From positions 62,001-126,000 of the forward strand of contig NZ_JAUPED010000008.1 of the NCBI RefSeq assembly GCF_030552475.1: 64,000 nucleotides of DNA, in the 5' to 3' direction. The position numbers and the translations under genes are program-made. This document shows, piece by piece, positions 9,168 through 17,647 of the stretch (position 1 is the first letter of the stretch; each line of letters begins with the position of its first letter). Under the pieces are notes generated by a model. It searched no databases. It had not been told where the DNA came from and saw only the letters and a program-made list of their open reading frames with translations. This DNA is from Mariniflexile sp. AS56 (GTDB lineage Bacteria > Bacteroidota > Bacteroidia > Flavobacteriales > Flavobacteriaceae).

Positions 9168-9671
9168 TTAATTTAAATGTATTTCGAAAGGCGAACTAAT
9201 ACCTGTGAAGTTTTTAATTTCTACTGTTCTAGCTTTTTTATATAAACCTTTAACGTCTCGTTGTTCACACACTTCCAATGGTGGATTTACAAATACTTCA
9301 ATATAGTAATCGCTTCCTACAATCGTTTTTATGTCTTCTCTTATTTTATTATAAGGTGAAATAAACGCTGCAATGACTACTAAACCAGCATCTATAAATA
9401 ATTTGGCAACTTCAGCGGTACGTCTTAAATTTTCAACACGATCTTCTTTTGTGAAAAGTAAATCTTTATTTAAACCACGCCTTAAATTATCACCATCCAG
9501 GGTGTACGTATGAATGTTATGCTTATGTAATTCTTTTTCCAACAAATTTGCAATGGTCGATTTTCCTGAACCCGACAAACCTGTAAACCAAATCAAACAG
9601 GGTTTGTGTTTGTTTATTAGCGACCTATCTTGCCTATTTATAGTATAGTTTTGCTCTTTATTGTGCTTCAT
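9168..9671 (-). CDS. cysC: Adenylylsulfate (APS) kinase, C terminus cut by an in-frame TAA
   Basis: CysC phosphorylates adenosine 5'-phosphosulfate to PAPS, the sulfate donor for sulfotransferases. Residues 31-38 (GLSGSGKS) are the P-loop, [14 protein letters not shown] at 58-71 binds APS, and [13 protein letters not shown] at 151-163 is the conserved lid region. The frame stops at 167 residues, but APS kinases are normally near 195-200. After the TAA at 9168-9170 the same frame continues for 26 codons (TVEIHKIKEGPK, then EAISKIFPSLESKL) to a TAA at 9087-9089, which would give 194 residues and resembles the usual C-terminal helix. So the gene is either recently truncated or carries a sequence error. 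It starts six bases after cysQ ends. Confidence 0.85.
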   Translation of the reverse strand: MKHNKEQNYTINRQDRSLINKHKPCLIWFTGLSGSGKSTIANLLEKELHKHNIHTYTLDGDNLRRGLNKDLLFTKEDRVENLRRTAEVAKLFIDAGLVVIAAFISPYNKIREDIKTIVGSDYYIEVFVNPPLEVCEQRDVKGLYKKARTVEIKNFTGISSPFEIHLN

Positions 9672-9676
9672 TATTT

Positions 9677-10465
9677 TTACTGTACTATGAAATAGGGGTT
9701 TAATAAATTTTCTTTATTGTATTGTAATCCTTCATTTAAACCAACCTGCATCACTTTTAACCCAACAGCACTGCAAATAGCATGTCCTGCAGCAGTATCC
9801 CACTCCATTGTTGGTGCAAATCTAGGGTATATGTTAGCGCTGCCTTCAGCAACTAAACAAAACTTTAAAGAACTTCCTTTGGATACCAAACTAATGTCGT
9901 TTCCTTCAGACTGTAATTGTTGAATAAATGCATTTGTTTCTTTACTTTTATGAGAACGACTTCCTACTATTTTAATTTGATTATTATATTTTTTTTGAGG
10001 CACTAATGGTATACTATTCTGAATTATACTTTCTGTAAACTCATGTGAATTTAATTGACACTTATACGCTTTATTATCTAAAACAGCGCCATAATATAAC
10101 GTTTTGGACACTGGTACATAAATAACACCGACAACAGGTGTGTTATTTTTTATAAGAGCTATATTGACCGTAAACTCTCCGTTTTTCTTAACAAACTCTT
10201 TAGTCCCATCTAGTGGATCGACCATCCAACAAGTATCCCATTTTTCTCTAATAGCATATGTGACCTGTTTATTCTCTTCACTAATAATTGGAATCCCCGT
10301 TTTTACTAAATAAGAGTTAATTACAGAATTGGCTTCTTCATCTGCCTTTGTTAATGGCGAATTATCTTGTTTTAAAGTGACTTCAAAATCTTCAGAATAA
10401 ATCTTCATTATTTCTGCCCCCGCGTAAATAGCTCCTTTTATGGCTGTTATTAGTAATGTATTCAT
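9677..10465 (-). CDS. cysQ: 3'(2'),5'-bisphosphate nucleotidase CysQ
   Basis: CysQ removes the 3'-phosphate of PAP (and PAPS), clearing the product of sulfotransfer. It belongs to the inositol monophosphatase-like family: [11 protein letters not shown] near residue 36, the metal site ISEEN near 62, DPLDGTKEF at 83-91 and the C-terminal metal-binding WDTAAGHAI are all present. I start at the ATG at 10465 (262 residues). The longer frame from 10510 adds 15 residues unlike the family and contains a TAGTTTTG promoter element at 10489-10496. It is followed by cysC, an arrangement known from flavobacterial clusters making sulfated glycans, though cysD, cysN and a sulfotransferase are not visible here. 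Confidence 0.92.
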   Translation of the reverse strand: MNTLLITAIKGAIYAGAEIMKIYSEDFEVTLKQDNSPLTKADEEANSVINSYLVKTGIPIISEENKQVTYAIREKWDTCWMVDPLDGTKEFVKKNGEFTVNIALIKNNTPVVGVIYVPVSKTLYYGAVLDNKAYKCQLNSHEFTESIIQNSIPLVPQKKYNNQIKIVGSRSHKSKETNAFIQQLQSEGNDISLVSKGSSLKFCLVAEGSANIYPRFAPTMEWDTAAGHAICSAVGLKVMQVGLNEGLQYNKENLLNPYFIVQ

Positions 10466-10488
10466 TGTTGTATTTACTCGAAACATAT

Positions 10489-10496
10489 CAAAACTA
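10489..10496 (-). promoter_or_regulatory. Candidate promoter -7 element for cysQ-cysC
   Basis: On the minus strand the bases read TAGTTTTG, a full match to the Bacteroidetes TAnnTTTG element, 24 bases upstream of the chosen cysQ ATG. A TTG lies 22 bases further up (10519-10521), slightly too far for the usual 19-base spacer. The site lies within the longer possible cysQ frame and so supports the shorter start. Confidence 0.45.
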
Positions 10497-10553
10497 CCAA
10501 TGTTATCCATTTGGATTCCAACTTCTAATTATAGAATAACATAGGTCGATCAA

Positions 10554-13019
10554 TTAACCTATTTTAAATTTCTTTTTTAACTTGTCTAAAAAACCCTTTT
10601 TAGATTTATCATCTTCATGATAGCCATTTGCATAATGTCCATAACCGTAGCCGTAGCCATAGCCGTAGCCGTAGCCGTAGCCATATTTCCCTTTTTGGTC
10701 ATAATAGTTGTATAGGAAACTTATATTCTTAACCTCTCCTTTATCATACTTATCATTTACAAGGTTTAACATGCCTTTTTCCGTGTAGTCCTGTCGCACC
10801 ACATATATGGTGGCATCTGTGTATTTTAAGAGTTCAAAAGCATCTGCGACCAAACCTATGGGAGGCGTATCTAAAACTATGAAATCATAATTTTCTTTTA
10901 GCTCCGCCATTAATGCATCCGTTTTCTCACCTATAAGTAATTCCGAAGGATTAGGAGGTACTGGTCCTGAAGTTATAACATCTAAGTTAGGCACATTCGT
11001 TTGTTGAACAATTTCTTCAACATTATTTTGCCCTATTAAATAATTTACGGCACCAATATCATTTTTTATTTCAAAATCTCCAAAAATTTTGGGCTTTCTT
11101 AAATCCAGTCCTACTAAAACAGTTTTTTTTCCACTTAAGGCAAAAACGGTCGCAATATTAATAGAACAAAACGTTTTCCCTTCTCCACTCACAGACGAGG
11201 TAACCATAACTGTTTTTGAACTATTTAAATCTCTTTTATTGTACATATACTGTAAACTAGACCTAATACCTCGAAACGCCTCAGCAACAACCGATTTCGG
11301 TTTTAGATGCACCACTAAATTACCTTCAATATTACTTTTACCAACAACTCCTAATAAAGGAATTCTAGACAGGTTTTCTAAAACCTGAGGGTTATGAATT
11401 TTATTGTCCAAAAACGTTAACAAGAAAGCTAGAACTAAAGGCAACAGTAACCCTCCAATAACGGCGAACAAATACCTGGAGCTTAATTTCAAATCAATAG
11501 GAATAGCTCCCGTATCTTTAGCGGTGTCTATTATCATAACATCAGAAACACTTGCCGATTTAATAATATCAGCCTCACCACGTTTTGCCAAAAACACATT
11601 ATAAGTTTGCTCACTTAAGGCATATTGGCGCCTAATGCTCAATAACTTTTGTTGGGCTTTAGGAAGTCTTCTAATTTCAGATTCTGCAATGGCTATTTTA
11701 GAATTTATAGTCTGCATTTCTCTTTTTATCCCATTGGTTGCAGAACTTATATTTTCCATAAGCACCGTTTTTAGACCTTCTATTTGCCTATTAAGATCAT
11801 CAAAAATTAAAGCATCTTTTCTTACGGTAGATTCATACTTTGATTTTTGGACGGATAGCTGATTAATCTTTCCAATATTTGCTAAAATATTTCCGTCATC
11901 TATCCCTGCAATAGATGGAGCTGGAACATCGGTAAATGAATTACTGGTTTCTAAGTAGTTTTTTAAACTGGCATAGTAAGCCAGTTTCCTGTTCATATTA
12001 TCTTTCTCTAACTCTAAGCTCGTTAATTTATTATTGATAGTGGCACTTTCACCGTCTATATTATAAATCTTGTTTTGTTCTCTATAATCGTTTAATGAAT
12101 CTGCATTCAAAGTAAGTTGTGAACGCACCCTTTCTAATTGGGCATCAATAAAATTGATGGTATTGGTAACAAACTGGTTTTTTCTATTTAATTGGTCTTC
12201 GCTTAAAACTTGAACGGTCTCATTTAAATAGTCTACAATTTTACCTGTATTAACGTCTACCATACTCAAGTTTAGGATGGCAGAGTTTCGAGGATTATCT
12301 ATCGATAGTCTATTTTTATAATTAGCAACAACCGCATCAAAATCACTAAATTGTATAAAATACTCATCTCCAGGATTAACACTTCTTTTTTCAGCTAATT
12401 CTATAGTCCCATTAAAATAGGGAAGAATCACCGGCTCTCCAAAAGCAAACTGCATTTTAAGTTCTTGAATAGGAACGTCCACATTAAGCCGTTCCTTGGT
12501 TGTGAAGTTTTGTGTTCTTACAACACTATTAGTAAAGTTAAAAGTTAACTCATATTTATTTTTATCTAAGAATACAATTTTTATAGGGATGTTTAAAACC
12601 TGATTCGTATTAGGGATTAACCTAAATCTAAAAGGTGCCTGTTTATAAATATCGTCTTTTCTAAAGCGTGCTTGTTTTAAATAAGACACATAAAACTCAA
12701 GATTATCAACTACTTTTTCATGAATGGAACGCGAACTTAAAGACGTCATCATGGTTTGCACTTTTCCTGACACACCTCCCCAATTAAAGGTCAAACTGGT
12801 TGTTGAAGTAAATAAAGGATTCGACTCTTCTTCAATTGAAATTTGAGTACTTAACCTGTAGGACTGTTGTTTTCGTATATTTTGTTGGTACACTATAAAA
12901 ACACCTATACCAATAAAAAGTATGTAGAGTTTCCAATAACTTAGAGCTTTAAATAAAAAAGCTTTAAAATCAAATACCGATTGAAATTGCGATTCCGATA
13001 CTTCAAATTCATCATTCAT
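10554..13019 (-). CDS. wzc: Wzc-like polysaccharide co-polymerase and tyrosine autokinase
   Basis: This 821-residue inner membrane protein controls polysaccharide chain length or export. It has a Wzz-type N-terminal region with a first membrane segment around residues 28-46, a long periplasmic coiled-coil region, and a second membrane segment near 510-530. The cytoplasmic BY-kinase domain follows, with Walker A SVSGEGKT at 609-616, Walker A' VGLDLRKP near 633 and Walker B VLDTPP. The C-terminal tail is a tyrosine cluster of eight Tyr-Gly pairs at residues 779-794, the likely autophosphorylation sites. It is encoded ten bases after the Wza-like gene, the normal PCP/OPX pairing. No separate low-molecular-weight tyrosine phosphatase (Wzb) is seen in the window. 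Confidence 0.94.
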   Translation of the reverse strand: MNDEFEVSESQFQSVFDFKAFLFKALSYWKLYILFIGIGVFIVYQQNIRKQQSYRLSTQISIEEESNPLFTSTTSLTFNWGGVSGKVQTMMTSLSSRSIHEKVVDNLEFYVSYLKQARFRKDDIYKQAPFRFRLIPNTNQVLNIPIKIVFLDKNKYELTFNFTNSVVRTQNFTTKERLNVDVPIQELKMQFAFGEPVILPYFNGTIELAEKRSVNPGDEYFIQFSDFDAVVANYKNRLSIDNPRNSAILNLSMVDVNTGKIVDYLNETVQVLSEDQLNRKNQFVTNTINFIDAQLERVRSQLTLNADSLNDYREQNKIYNIDGESATINNKLTSLELEKDNMNRKLAYYASLKNYLETSNSFTDVPAPSIAGIDDGNILANIGKINQLSVQKSKYESTVRKDALIFDDLNRQIEGLKTVLMENISSATNGIKREMQTINSKIAIAESEIRRLPKAQQKLLSIRRQYALSEQTYNVFLAKRGEADIIKSASVSDVMIIDTAKDTGAIPIDLKLSSRYLFAVIGGLLLPLVLAFLLTFLDNKIHNPQVLENLSRIPLLGVVGKSNIEGNLVVHLKPKSVVAEAFRGIRSSLQYMYNKRDLNSSKTVMVTSSVSGEGKTFCSINIATVFALSGKKTVLVGLDLRKPKIFGDFEIKNDIGAVNYLIGQNNVEEIVQQTNVPNLDVITSGPVPPNPSELLIGEKTDALMAELKENYDFIVLDTPPIGLVADAFELLKYTDATIYVVRQDYTEKGMLNLVNDKYDKGEVKNISFLYNYYDQKGKYGYGYGYGYGYGYGYGHYANGYHEDDKSKKGFLDKLKKKFKIG
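10638..10685 (-). repeat. Hexanucleotide tandem repeat coding for (Tyr-Gly)8
   Basis: Eight near-identical 6-base units (TAC GGC and the variants TAT GGC, TAC GGT and TAT GGA) lie in tandem inside the wzc 3' end, encoding eight Tyr-Gly pairs. Because the unit is six bases, slippage would alter the number of tyrosines without breaking the frame. Confidence 0.95.
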
Positions 13020-13028
13020 ACTAAAAGC

Positions 13029-13808
13029 TTATAAATTTTTAACTAAAAAAAACGTGGAAACCAACACTGATAAAATAGACGCCACAGTTGTTAAATTTTG
13101 TATAGCCGTTTGGCCAGCTCCCAAAGCTTTACGTTTTAAAGGCTTTACTAAGATAATATCATTAGGTTGAATGTAATAATAGGGCGATTGCATTGCAGCA
13201 ATATCTGTTAAATCTATATGATGTATTTTTTGCCCATCGGGATATTGACGAATGATTAAAACATCTTTTCTATCTCCTGTATCTTTAATATCACCTGCAT
13301 TCGCTAAAGCTTCAATAATATTTACTCGGTCTTGAAAAAGCGTCTGTACCCCTGTTCCAACCTCTCCAATAGTTGTATATCGTAACCCAGCCAATTTAAC
13401 GGTAACAAACAACTGTGCCGATTGTTTAAAATATTGGGCTAATAATTCACTTTTTACTTTGTTTTCTATTTCATTTATAGTAAAACCCAAAACATTAATC
13501 TCTCCTAAAATAGGAAATTTAATATTACCATGTAAATTTACAGTAAAGCCGTTAAAATATAAATTTCCAGAACTAGCACCTTCAACTGGGTTAAAAATAG
13601 CGGTCAATTCATTATCTAAAGCTTTTACGTTTATACTTAGAATATCGTTAACTTGAACGCGATATGGCTTATATAATTCTTTAACCAATAAAGAATCTTG
13701 TTTAGTAGTACCTTTATCTTGCAAATACACAACATCTTTATTGGTGATACAAGAAGAACATAAAACGCTGATTGATATACAAATAAGCAGGAATATTTGT
13801 TTGAGCAT
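13029..13808 (-). CDS. wza: Polysaccharide export outer membrane lipoprotein (Wza-like OPX)
   Basis: This 259-residue protein is read from the ATG at 13808, which begins a lipoprotein signal peptide (MLKQIFLLICISISVLCSSC). The cysteine after VLCSS is the probable lipidation site. A longer frame from 13853 adds 15 residues before the signal and spans a promoter element. The mature part has the Poly_export motif PYRVQVNDILSINV, then a SLBB-type repeat (VTVKLAGLRYTTIGEVG, NIIEALANAGDI), and a C-terminal hydrophobic segment (VASILSVLVSTFFLV). It should form the outer membrane exit for the polysaccharide and contact the Wzc-like partner encoded downstream. Confidence 0.93.
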   Translation of the reverse strand: MLKQIFLLICISISVLCSSCITNKDVVYLQDKGTTKQDSLLVKELYKPYRVQVNDILSINVKALDNELTAIFNPVEGASSGNLYFNGFTVNLHGNIKFPILGEINVLGFTINEIENKVKSELLAQYFKQSAQLFVTVKLAGLRYTTIGEVGTGVQTLFQDRVNIIEALANAGDIKDTGDRKDVLIIRQYPDGQKIHHIDLTDIAAMQSPYYYIQPNDIILVKPLKRKALGAGQTAIQNLTTVASILSVLVSTFFLVKNL

Positions 13809-13827
13809 AGGGGTAATAGATTTATCA

Positions 13828-13835
13828 CAAATATA
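13828..13835 (-). promoter_or_regulatory. Candidate promoter -7 element for the polysaccharide operon
   Basis: TATATTTG on the minus strand matches TAnnTTTG exactly and sits 20 bases upstream of the chosen wza ATG at 13808. The -33 position reads TTT rather than TTG. It would start the transcript of the export genes and argues against initiation at 13853. Confidence 0.5.
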
Positions 13836-13911
13836 ACTTTTCATAATGAACAATAAAACTTATCACTGAGTTTTTGGTTTTTTATGCGTTCTTTGTAAAA
13901 AATATAGCCTT

Positions 13912-15777
13912 TTGAATTATTTAACTGTTGAAAATATATCGAAATCTTACGGAGAATTAACCCTTTTCGAAAACATTTCTTTTAGTATCCATAAAGACCA
14001 GAAAATAGCCTTCGTAGCTAAAAATGGTACTGGAAAAACATCCATTCTAAATATTATTTCTGGTGATGATGAAGCCGATTCGGGTAACATCACTTACAGA
14101 AATGATATAGTCGTTTCATTTTTATCTCAGGATCCCAAATTTGATTCAGCCCTAACGGTTGAAGAAACCATTTTTGCGAGCGACAACCCTATTTTAAAAG
14201 TCATTTCGAACTACGATAAAGCACTTTTAAACCCCGAAGATGCCGATGCCTACCAAAATGCCTTCGAGCAAATGGAACAGCACCAAGCTTGGGATTTTGA
14301 AACCCAATACAAGCAAATACTTTCTAAGTTAAAACTAGACGATATACACCAAAAAGTAGGATCGCTTTCAGGTGGACAAAAAAAACGTTTATCTTTAGCG
14401 AATGCTCTTATTAACAAGCCTGACTTATTAGTTTTAGATGAGCCTACCAACCATTTAGACCTAGAAATGATTGAATGGCTTGAAGCCTTTTTTGCTAAAG
14501 AAAACATCACTCTTTTTATGGTAACGCACGATCGTTACTTTTTAGAACGTGTGTGTAATGAAATTATTGAATTAGATGAAGGCCAACTTTATAACTACAA
14601 AGGTAACTACTCCTATTATCTAGAAAAACGCGAAGCTAGAATAGAACAAACAGAAGTAGAAACAGGCAAAGCCAAGCAACTTTTTAAAAAGGAGTTAGAT
14701 TGGATGCGCCGCCAACCAAAAGCAAGAACCACCAAATCGAAATCTCGTATTGACGATTTTCACGATATAAAGCACCGCGCCAGCCAACGCAGAAACGACC
14801 ACGAAGTTCAACTGGAACTAAACATGGAACGCTTAGGTAGTAAAGTGGTTGAATTTCATAAAGTATCTAAATCGTATGATGACAAAGTGATTCTTAATGA
14901 TTTTGAATACTTATTTAAAAACGGCGAACGTACCGGTATTATTGGGAAAAACGGTACTGGAAAAACAACCTTTCTAAACATTTTAACGCAAATAGGACAG
15001 CCCGATTCGGGTAAGGTAGTTATCGGTGAAACAGTTAAATTTGGTTATTATACCCAAAATGGAATTACCGTAAAACCCGACCAGAAGGTTATTGATGTGA
15101 TCCGTGAATTTGGAGATTACATTCCGCTTAAAAAAGGGAAACAAATTTCTGCACAACAATTGCTAGAACGCTTTTTATTCAGTAGAAAAAAACAGTACGA
15201 TTTTGTTGAAAAATTAAGTGGTGGTGAACGTAAACGCTTGTATTTATGTACCGTTTTAATTCAAAACCCCAACTTCTTAATACTGGATGAGCCTACCAAC
15301 GATTTGGATATTGTAACTCTAAACGTCCTTGAAAGTTTCTTATTAGACTTCCCAGGTTGTGTGATTGTGGTATCGCACGACCGTTATTTCATGGATAAAG
15401 TGGTAGATCACCTTTTTGTTTTTAGAGGAGAAGGCGTTGTTGAAGATTTCCCTGGTAATTATACCGATTTTAGAATTTATGAAGATAGCCAACCCGCTAT
15501 TTCAAATGCTTCAGACGATAAAAAAGAAAAGAATTCTTGGAAAAAAACAGAAGACAACAAACTGTCTTACAACGAGGAGAAAGAACTTAAAAACATTGAA
15601 AGCAAGTTAAAATCGTTAGCTTTTGATAAAAAAGAATTAGAAGCTAAATTTAACAACCCAGAATTAGCACCCGATAAAATAAACAAACTTTCAAAAACTT
15701 TGCAAACGATTATTGACGACATAGAGACCAAAGAAATACGCTGGATGGAATTACAAGAAAAGTTACTTGGTAATTAA
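13912..15777 (+). CDS. ABC-F family ATP-binding protein (Uup/EttA-like)
   Basis: This soluble 621-residue protein has two tandem ABC domains and no membrane segment, the ABC-F layout of ribosome-associated translation factors. The first Walker A, AKNGTGKT, is near 36-43, with signature LSGGQKKRL and Walker B LLVLDEPTNHLDLEM; an arm/linker rich in Arg and Lys follows; the second Walker A, GKNGTGKT, is near 345-352, with LSGGERKRLYL and LILDEPTNDLD. A charged, probably coiled C-terminal extension (from about 545) is like that of Uup. The only start giving the family N terminus MNYLTVENISKS is a TTG at 13912, since no ATG or GTG is available. It is transcribed divergently from wza. Confidence 0.92.
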   Translation: MNYLTVENISKSYGELTLFENISFSIHKDQKIAFVAKNGTGKTSILNIISGDDEADSGNITYRNDIVVSFLSQDPKFDSALTVEETIFASDNPILKVISNYDKALLNPEDADAYQNAFEQMEQHQAWDFETQYKQILSKLKLDDIHQKVGSLSGGQKKRLSLANALINKPDLLVLDEPTNHLDLEMIEWLEAFFAKENITLFMVTHDRYFLERVCNEIIELDEGQLYNYKGNYSYYLEKREARIEQTEVETGKAKQLFKKELDWMRRQPKARTTKSKSRIDDFHDIKHRASQRRNDHEVQLELNMERLGSKVVEFHKVSKSYDDKVILNDFEYLFKNGERTGIIGKNGTGKTTFLNILTQIGQPDSGKVVIGETVKFGYYTQNGITVKPDQKVIDVIREFGDYIPLKKGKQISAQQLLERFLFSRKKQYDFVEKLSGGERKRLYLCTVLIQNPNFLILDEPTNDLDIVTLNVLESFLLDFPGCVIVVSHDRYFMDKVVDHLFVFRGEGVVEDFPGNYTDFRIYEDSQPAISNASDDKKEKNSWKKTEDNKLSYNEEKELKNIESKLKSLAFDKKELEAKFNNPELAPDKINKLSKTLQTIIDDIETKEIRWMELQEKLLGN

Positions 15778-15787
15778 AAGCTGAAAA

Positions 15788-15840
15788 GCCACAAAGTTTC
15801 AAAGCCTCAGAGTACTTACTTTGTGGCATTGAAACTTTGT
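15788..15840. repeat. Short nested inverted repeat
   Basis: GCCACAAAG (15788-15796) pairs with CTTTGTGGC (15819-15827), and ACAAAGTTTCAA (15791-15802) pairs with TTGAAACTTTGT (15829-15840). The two pairings overlap and are mutually exclusive. The element lies between the ABC-F gene and the next methyltransferase gene and has no T tract, so it is more likely an interspersed repeat than a terminator. Confidence 0.6.
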
Positions 15841-15860
15841 CTCTTTGACACTCAGAAACC

Positions 15861-16634
15861 ATGACACACCAAATTAAATCATACCTAAAATTTTTACTAA
15901 AATCGAGTAATGAACATGGGGTACATTCTCCTTTTGTTTATAATTTAGTGACCAAATGTTTTTATGATCATTCTACCTATGAGGCTTATAAAAACATAGA
16001 AACTTACAAGGAAAACCTACTCCAAATTAAAACTAAAATTACAGTAACTGATCTAGGTGCTGGCTCTACAGTCATTAAAGAAAATCAGCGTAACATTTCT
16101 GAAATCACCAAAAATGCAGGCAGTACAAATAAAAGAGCCAAACTTTTATACCGACTTAGCTCCTATTTCAATTTCGAAACCATATTAGAATTAGGCACCT
16201 CTTTAGGTATCGCAACACATGCAATGCGTTTAGGCGCTCCAAACTCAAAAATCACAACTATTGAAGGATGCCCTGTAATTTCTGAGTATACCAGAACTAA
16301 TTTTGAAAGGCTTCAATTAGAAAATATAAATTTAAAAACAGGTGACTTTAAAGATATACTACGCAAAGAAACATCAAACAAATACGATTTAGTTTTCTTT
16401 GATGGTAACCACCAAAAAGAGGCGACTTTGCATTATTTTGAAACACTGCTAAATACCGTCCACAACGATTCTGTATTTATTTTTGATGATATTTATTGGT
16501 CGGAAGGCATGACGCAAGCTTGGGAGACCATTAAGCAACATCCCCGAGTTACTGTAACCATCGACACCTTCTTTTGGGGGTTTGTGTTTTTCAGAAAAGA
16601 ACAGGTTAAAGAGCATTTCACTATACGCATTTAG
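15861..16634 (+). CDS. Class I SAM-dependent methyltransferase (O-methyltransferase-like)
   Basis: The 257-residue protein has an N-terminal region HGVHSPFVYNLVTKCFYD, characteristic of a flavobacterial methyltransferase group, then the SAM-binding strand ILELGTSLGIATHAM near residues 108-122, an acidic turn ITTIEGCP, and the strand LVFFDGNHQKEATLHYF with the acidic metal/substrate position seen in catechol-type O-methyltransferases. A later FIFDDIYWSEGM matches the family's motif. It lies 83 bases after the ABC-F gene on the same strand. The substrate is unknown; the neighbours do not point to a pathway. Confidence 0.85.
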   Translation: MTHQIKSYLKFLLKSSNEHGVHSPFVYNLVTKCFYDHSTYEAYKNIETYKENLLQIKTKITVTDLGAGSTVIKENQRNISEITKNAGSTNKRAKLLYRLSSYFNFETILELGTSLGIATHAMRLGAPNSKITTIEGCPVISEYTRTNFERLQLENINLKTGDFKDILRKETSNKYDLVFFDGNHQKEATLHYFETLLNTVHNDSVFIFDDIYWSEGMTQAWETIKQHPRVTVTIDTFFWGFVFFRKEQVKEHFTIRI

Positions 16635-16767
16635 ATTAATGAGTTGCTTCAGGTTTTTGACATCATTAAATTTAAGACTTCTACTTCAAACTTTTTCGCG
16701 GAATAATAGTCATGAATTAGTTAGAAAAACTTTCAACTTTTTAACTTAGAACTTTTAACTTCGTAAT

Positions 16768-17340
16768 ATGAAAATTTATACAAAAACTGGAGATAAAGGT
16801 ACCACGGCATTATTTGGAGGTACACGTGTGCCAAAACACCATATACGCATTGAAAGTTACGGTACTGTTGACGAGTTAAACTCGTATTTGGGTTTAATTC
16901 GCGACCAAGAGATTGACTCTCACTATAAAGAGCTTTTAATTCATATTCAAGACCGATTATTTACGGTTGGTGCTATTTTGGCAACCGACCCTGAAAAAGC
17001 AGTGCTAAAAAACGGAAAAGAACGATTGAATATTCCGAAAATATCTAGCGAGAATATTGAACGCTTAGAACATGAAATGGATGCGATGAATGAAGCCTTG
17101 CCTCCTATGACGCATTTTGTGCTCCCTGGCGGCCACCAAACGGTGTCATTCTGTCATATTTCACGCTGTGTATGCCGAAGAGCAGAACGCTTAGCTACAG
17201 CACTTAACGATATTGAAACAGTGGACCCAAATACCTTAATGTACTTAAACCGCCTTTCTGACTATCTTTTTGTGTTGGCACGAAAGTTGACTTACGACTT
17301 ACAAGCAAACGAGATTAAATGGATTCCTGAAAAACAGTGA
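16768..17340 (+). CDS. ATP:cob(I)alamin adenosyltransferase, PduO type
   Basis: This enzyme transfers the adenosyl group of ATP to cob(I)alamin to make coenzyme B12. The ATP-binding N-terminal motif TGDKGTTALFGGTRVPK is at residues 5-21, followed by RIESYGTVDELNSYLGL, and the C-terminal half has FVLPGG, CRRAERL and the conserved YLNRLSDYLFVLAR helix. The length of 190 is normal for PduO/MMAB. The neighbours give no cobalamin-dependent enzyme, and the 133-base leader is too short for a full cobalamin riboswitch. The leader contains repeated AACTTTT-like runs. Confidence 0.95.
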   Translation: MKIYTKTGDKGTTALFGGTRVPKHHIRIESYGTVDELNSYLGLIRDQEIDSHYKELLIHIQDRLFTVGAILATDPEKAVLKNGKERLNIPKISSENIERLEHEMDAMNEALPPMTHFVLPGGHQTVSFCHISRCVCRRAERLATALNDIETVDPNTLMYLNRLSDYLFVLARKLTYDLQANEIKWIPEKQ

Positions 17341-17360
17341 TTTTCATGTAAAAACGGTTA

Positions 17361-17512
17361 TGCGTTAGGGATTGCAGTGAAAATCCTTTTTAAAATTGAT
17401 ATGTAATAATAATTGTGTGATCTAAATTATAGTAGATTACCACCGACTTTGTTCACAGAGTAAAGTTTTAAAAAGATTGTAACGAAAAGCCCGACCCGAT
17501 AGGGAAACGCCC
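17361..17512 (-). repeat. Interspersed repeat, copy 1
   Basis: In the 307-base gap before the DUF2795 gene, the reverse strand reads GGCGTTTCCCTATCGGGTCG near one end (up to 17512) and ACTGCAATCCCTAACGCA at the other (from 17361). Both ends match the second copy at 49546-49629, which lies on the opposite strand. Here about 90 unrelated bases separate the ends. The rest of the gap holds the promoter of the next gene and no supported gene. Confidence 0.7.
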
Positions 17513-17594
17513 AAATTAAGACTCTTGATTTGAGCTATTTATAATTAAAAACAACACGTTCTTAGAAATAACAATTAAATAATTCATTTTTTCC

Positions 17595-17624
17595 TTGTGT
17601 GTTTAAACTAAAAATTTATTTTTG
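17595..17624 (+). promoter_or_regulatory. Promoter of the DUF2795 gene
   Basis: TTG at 17595-17597, a 19-base spacer and TATTTTTG at 17617-17624 match the Bacteroidetes housekeeping promoter at every fixed position. Transcription should begin near 17630, giving a leader of about 18 bases before the ATG at 17648. Confidence 0.75.
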
Positions 17625-17647
17625 CACAAAATTAAAACGCACAAAAA

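Noticed and set aside
10638-10685. CRISPR-like repeat
   Set aside because: The units are six bases, in frame and inside a coding region; there are no spacers.
16728-16758. Repeated AACTTTT runs, also near 24751 and 39384
   Set aside because: They are short, low-complexity and common in AT-rich leaders of this genome; no function can be supported.
16635-16767. Cobalamin riboswitch before the corrinoid adenosyltransferase gene
   Set aside because: The 133-base leader is too short for the class, and no B12 box or matching stems were seen.
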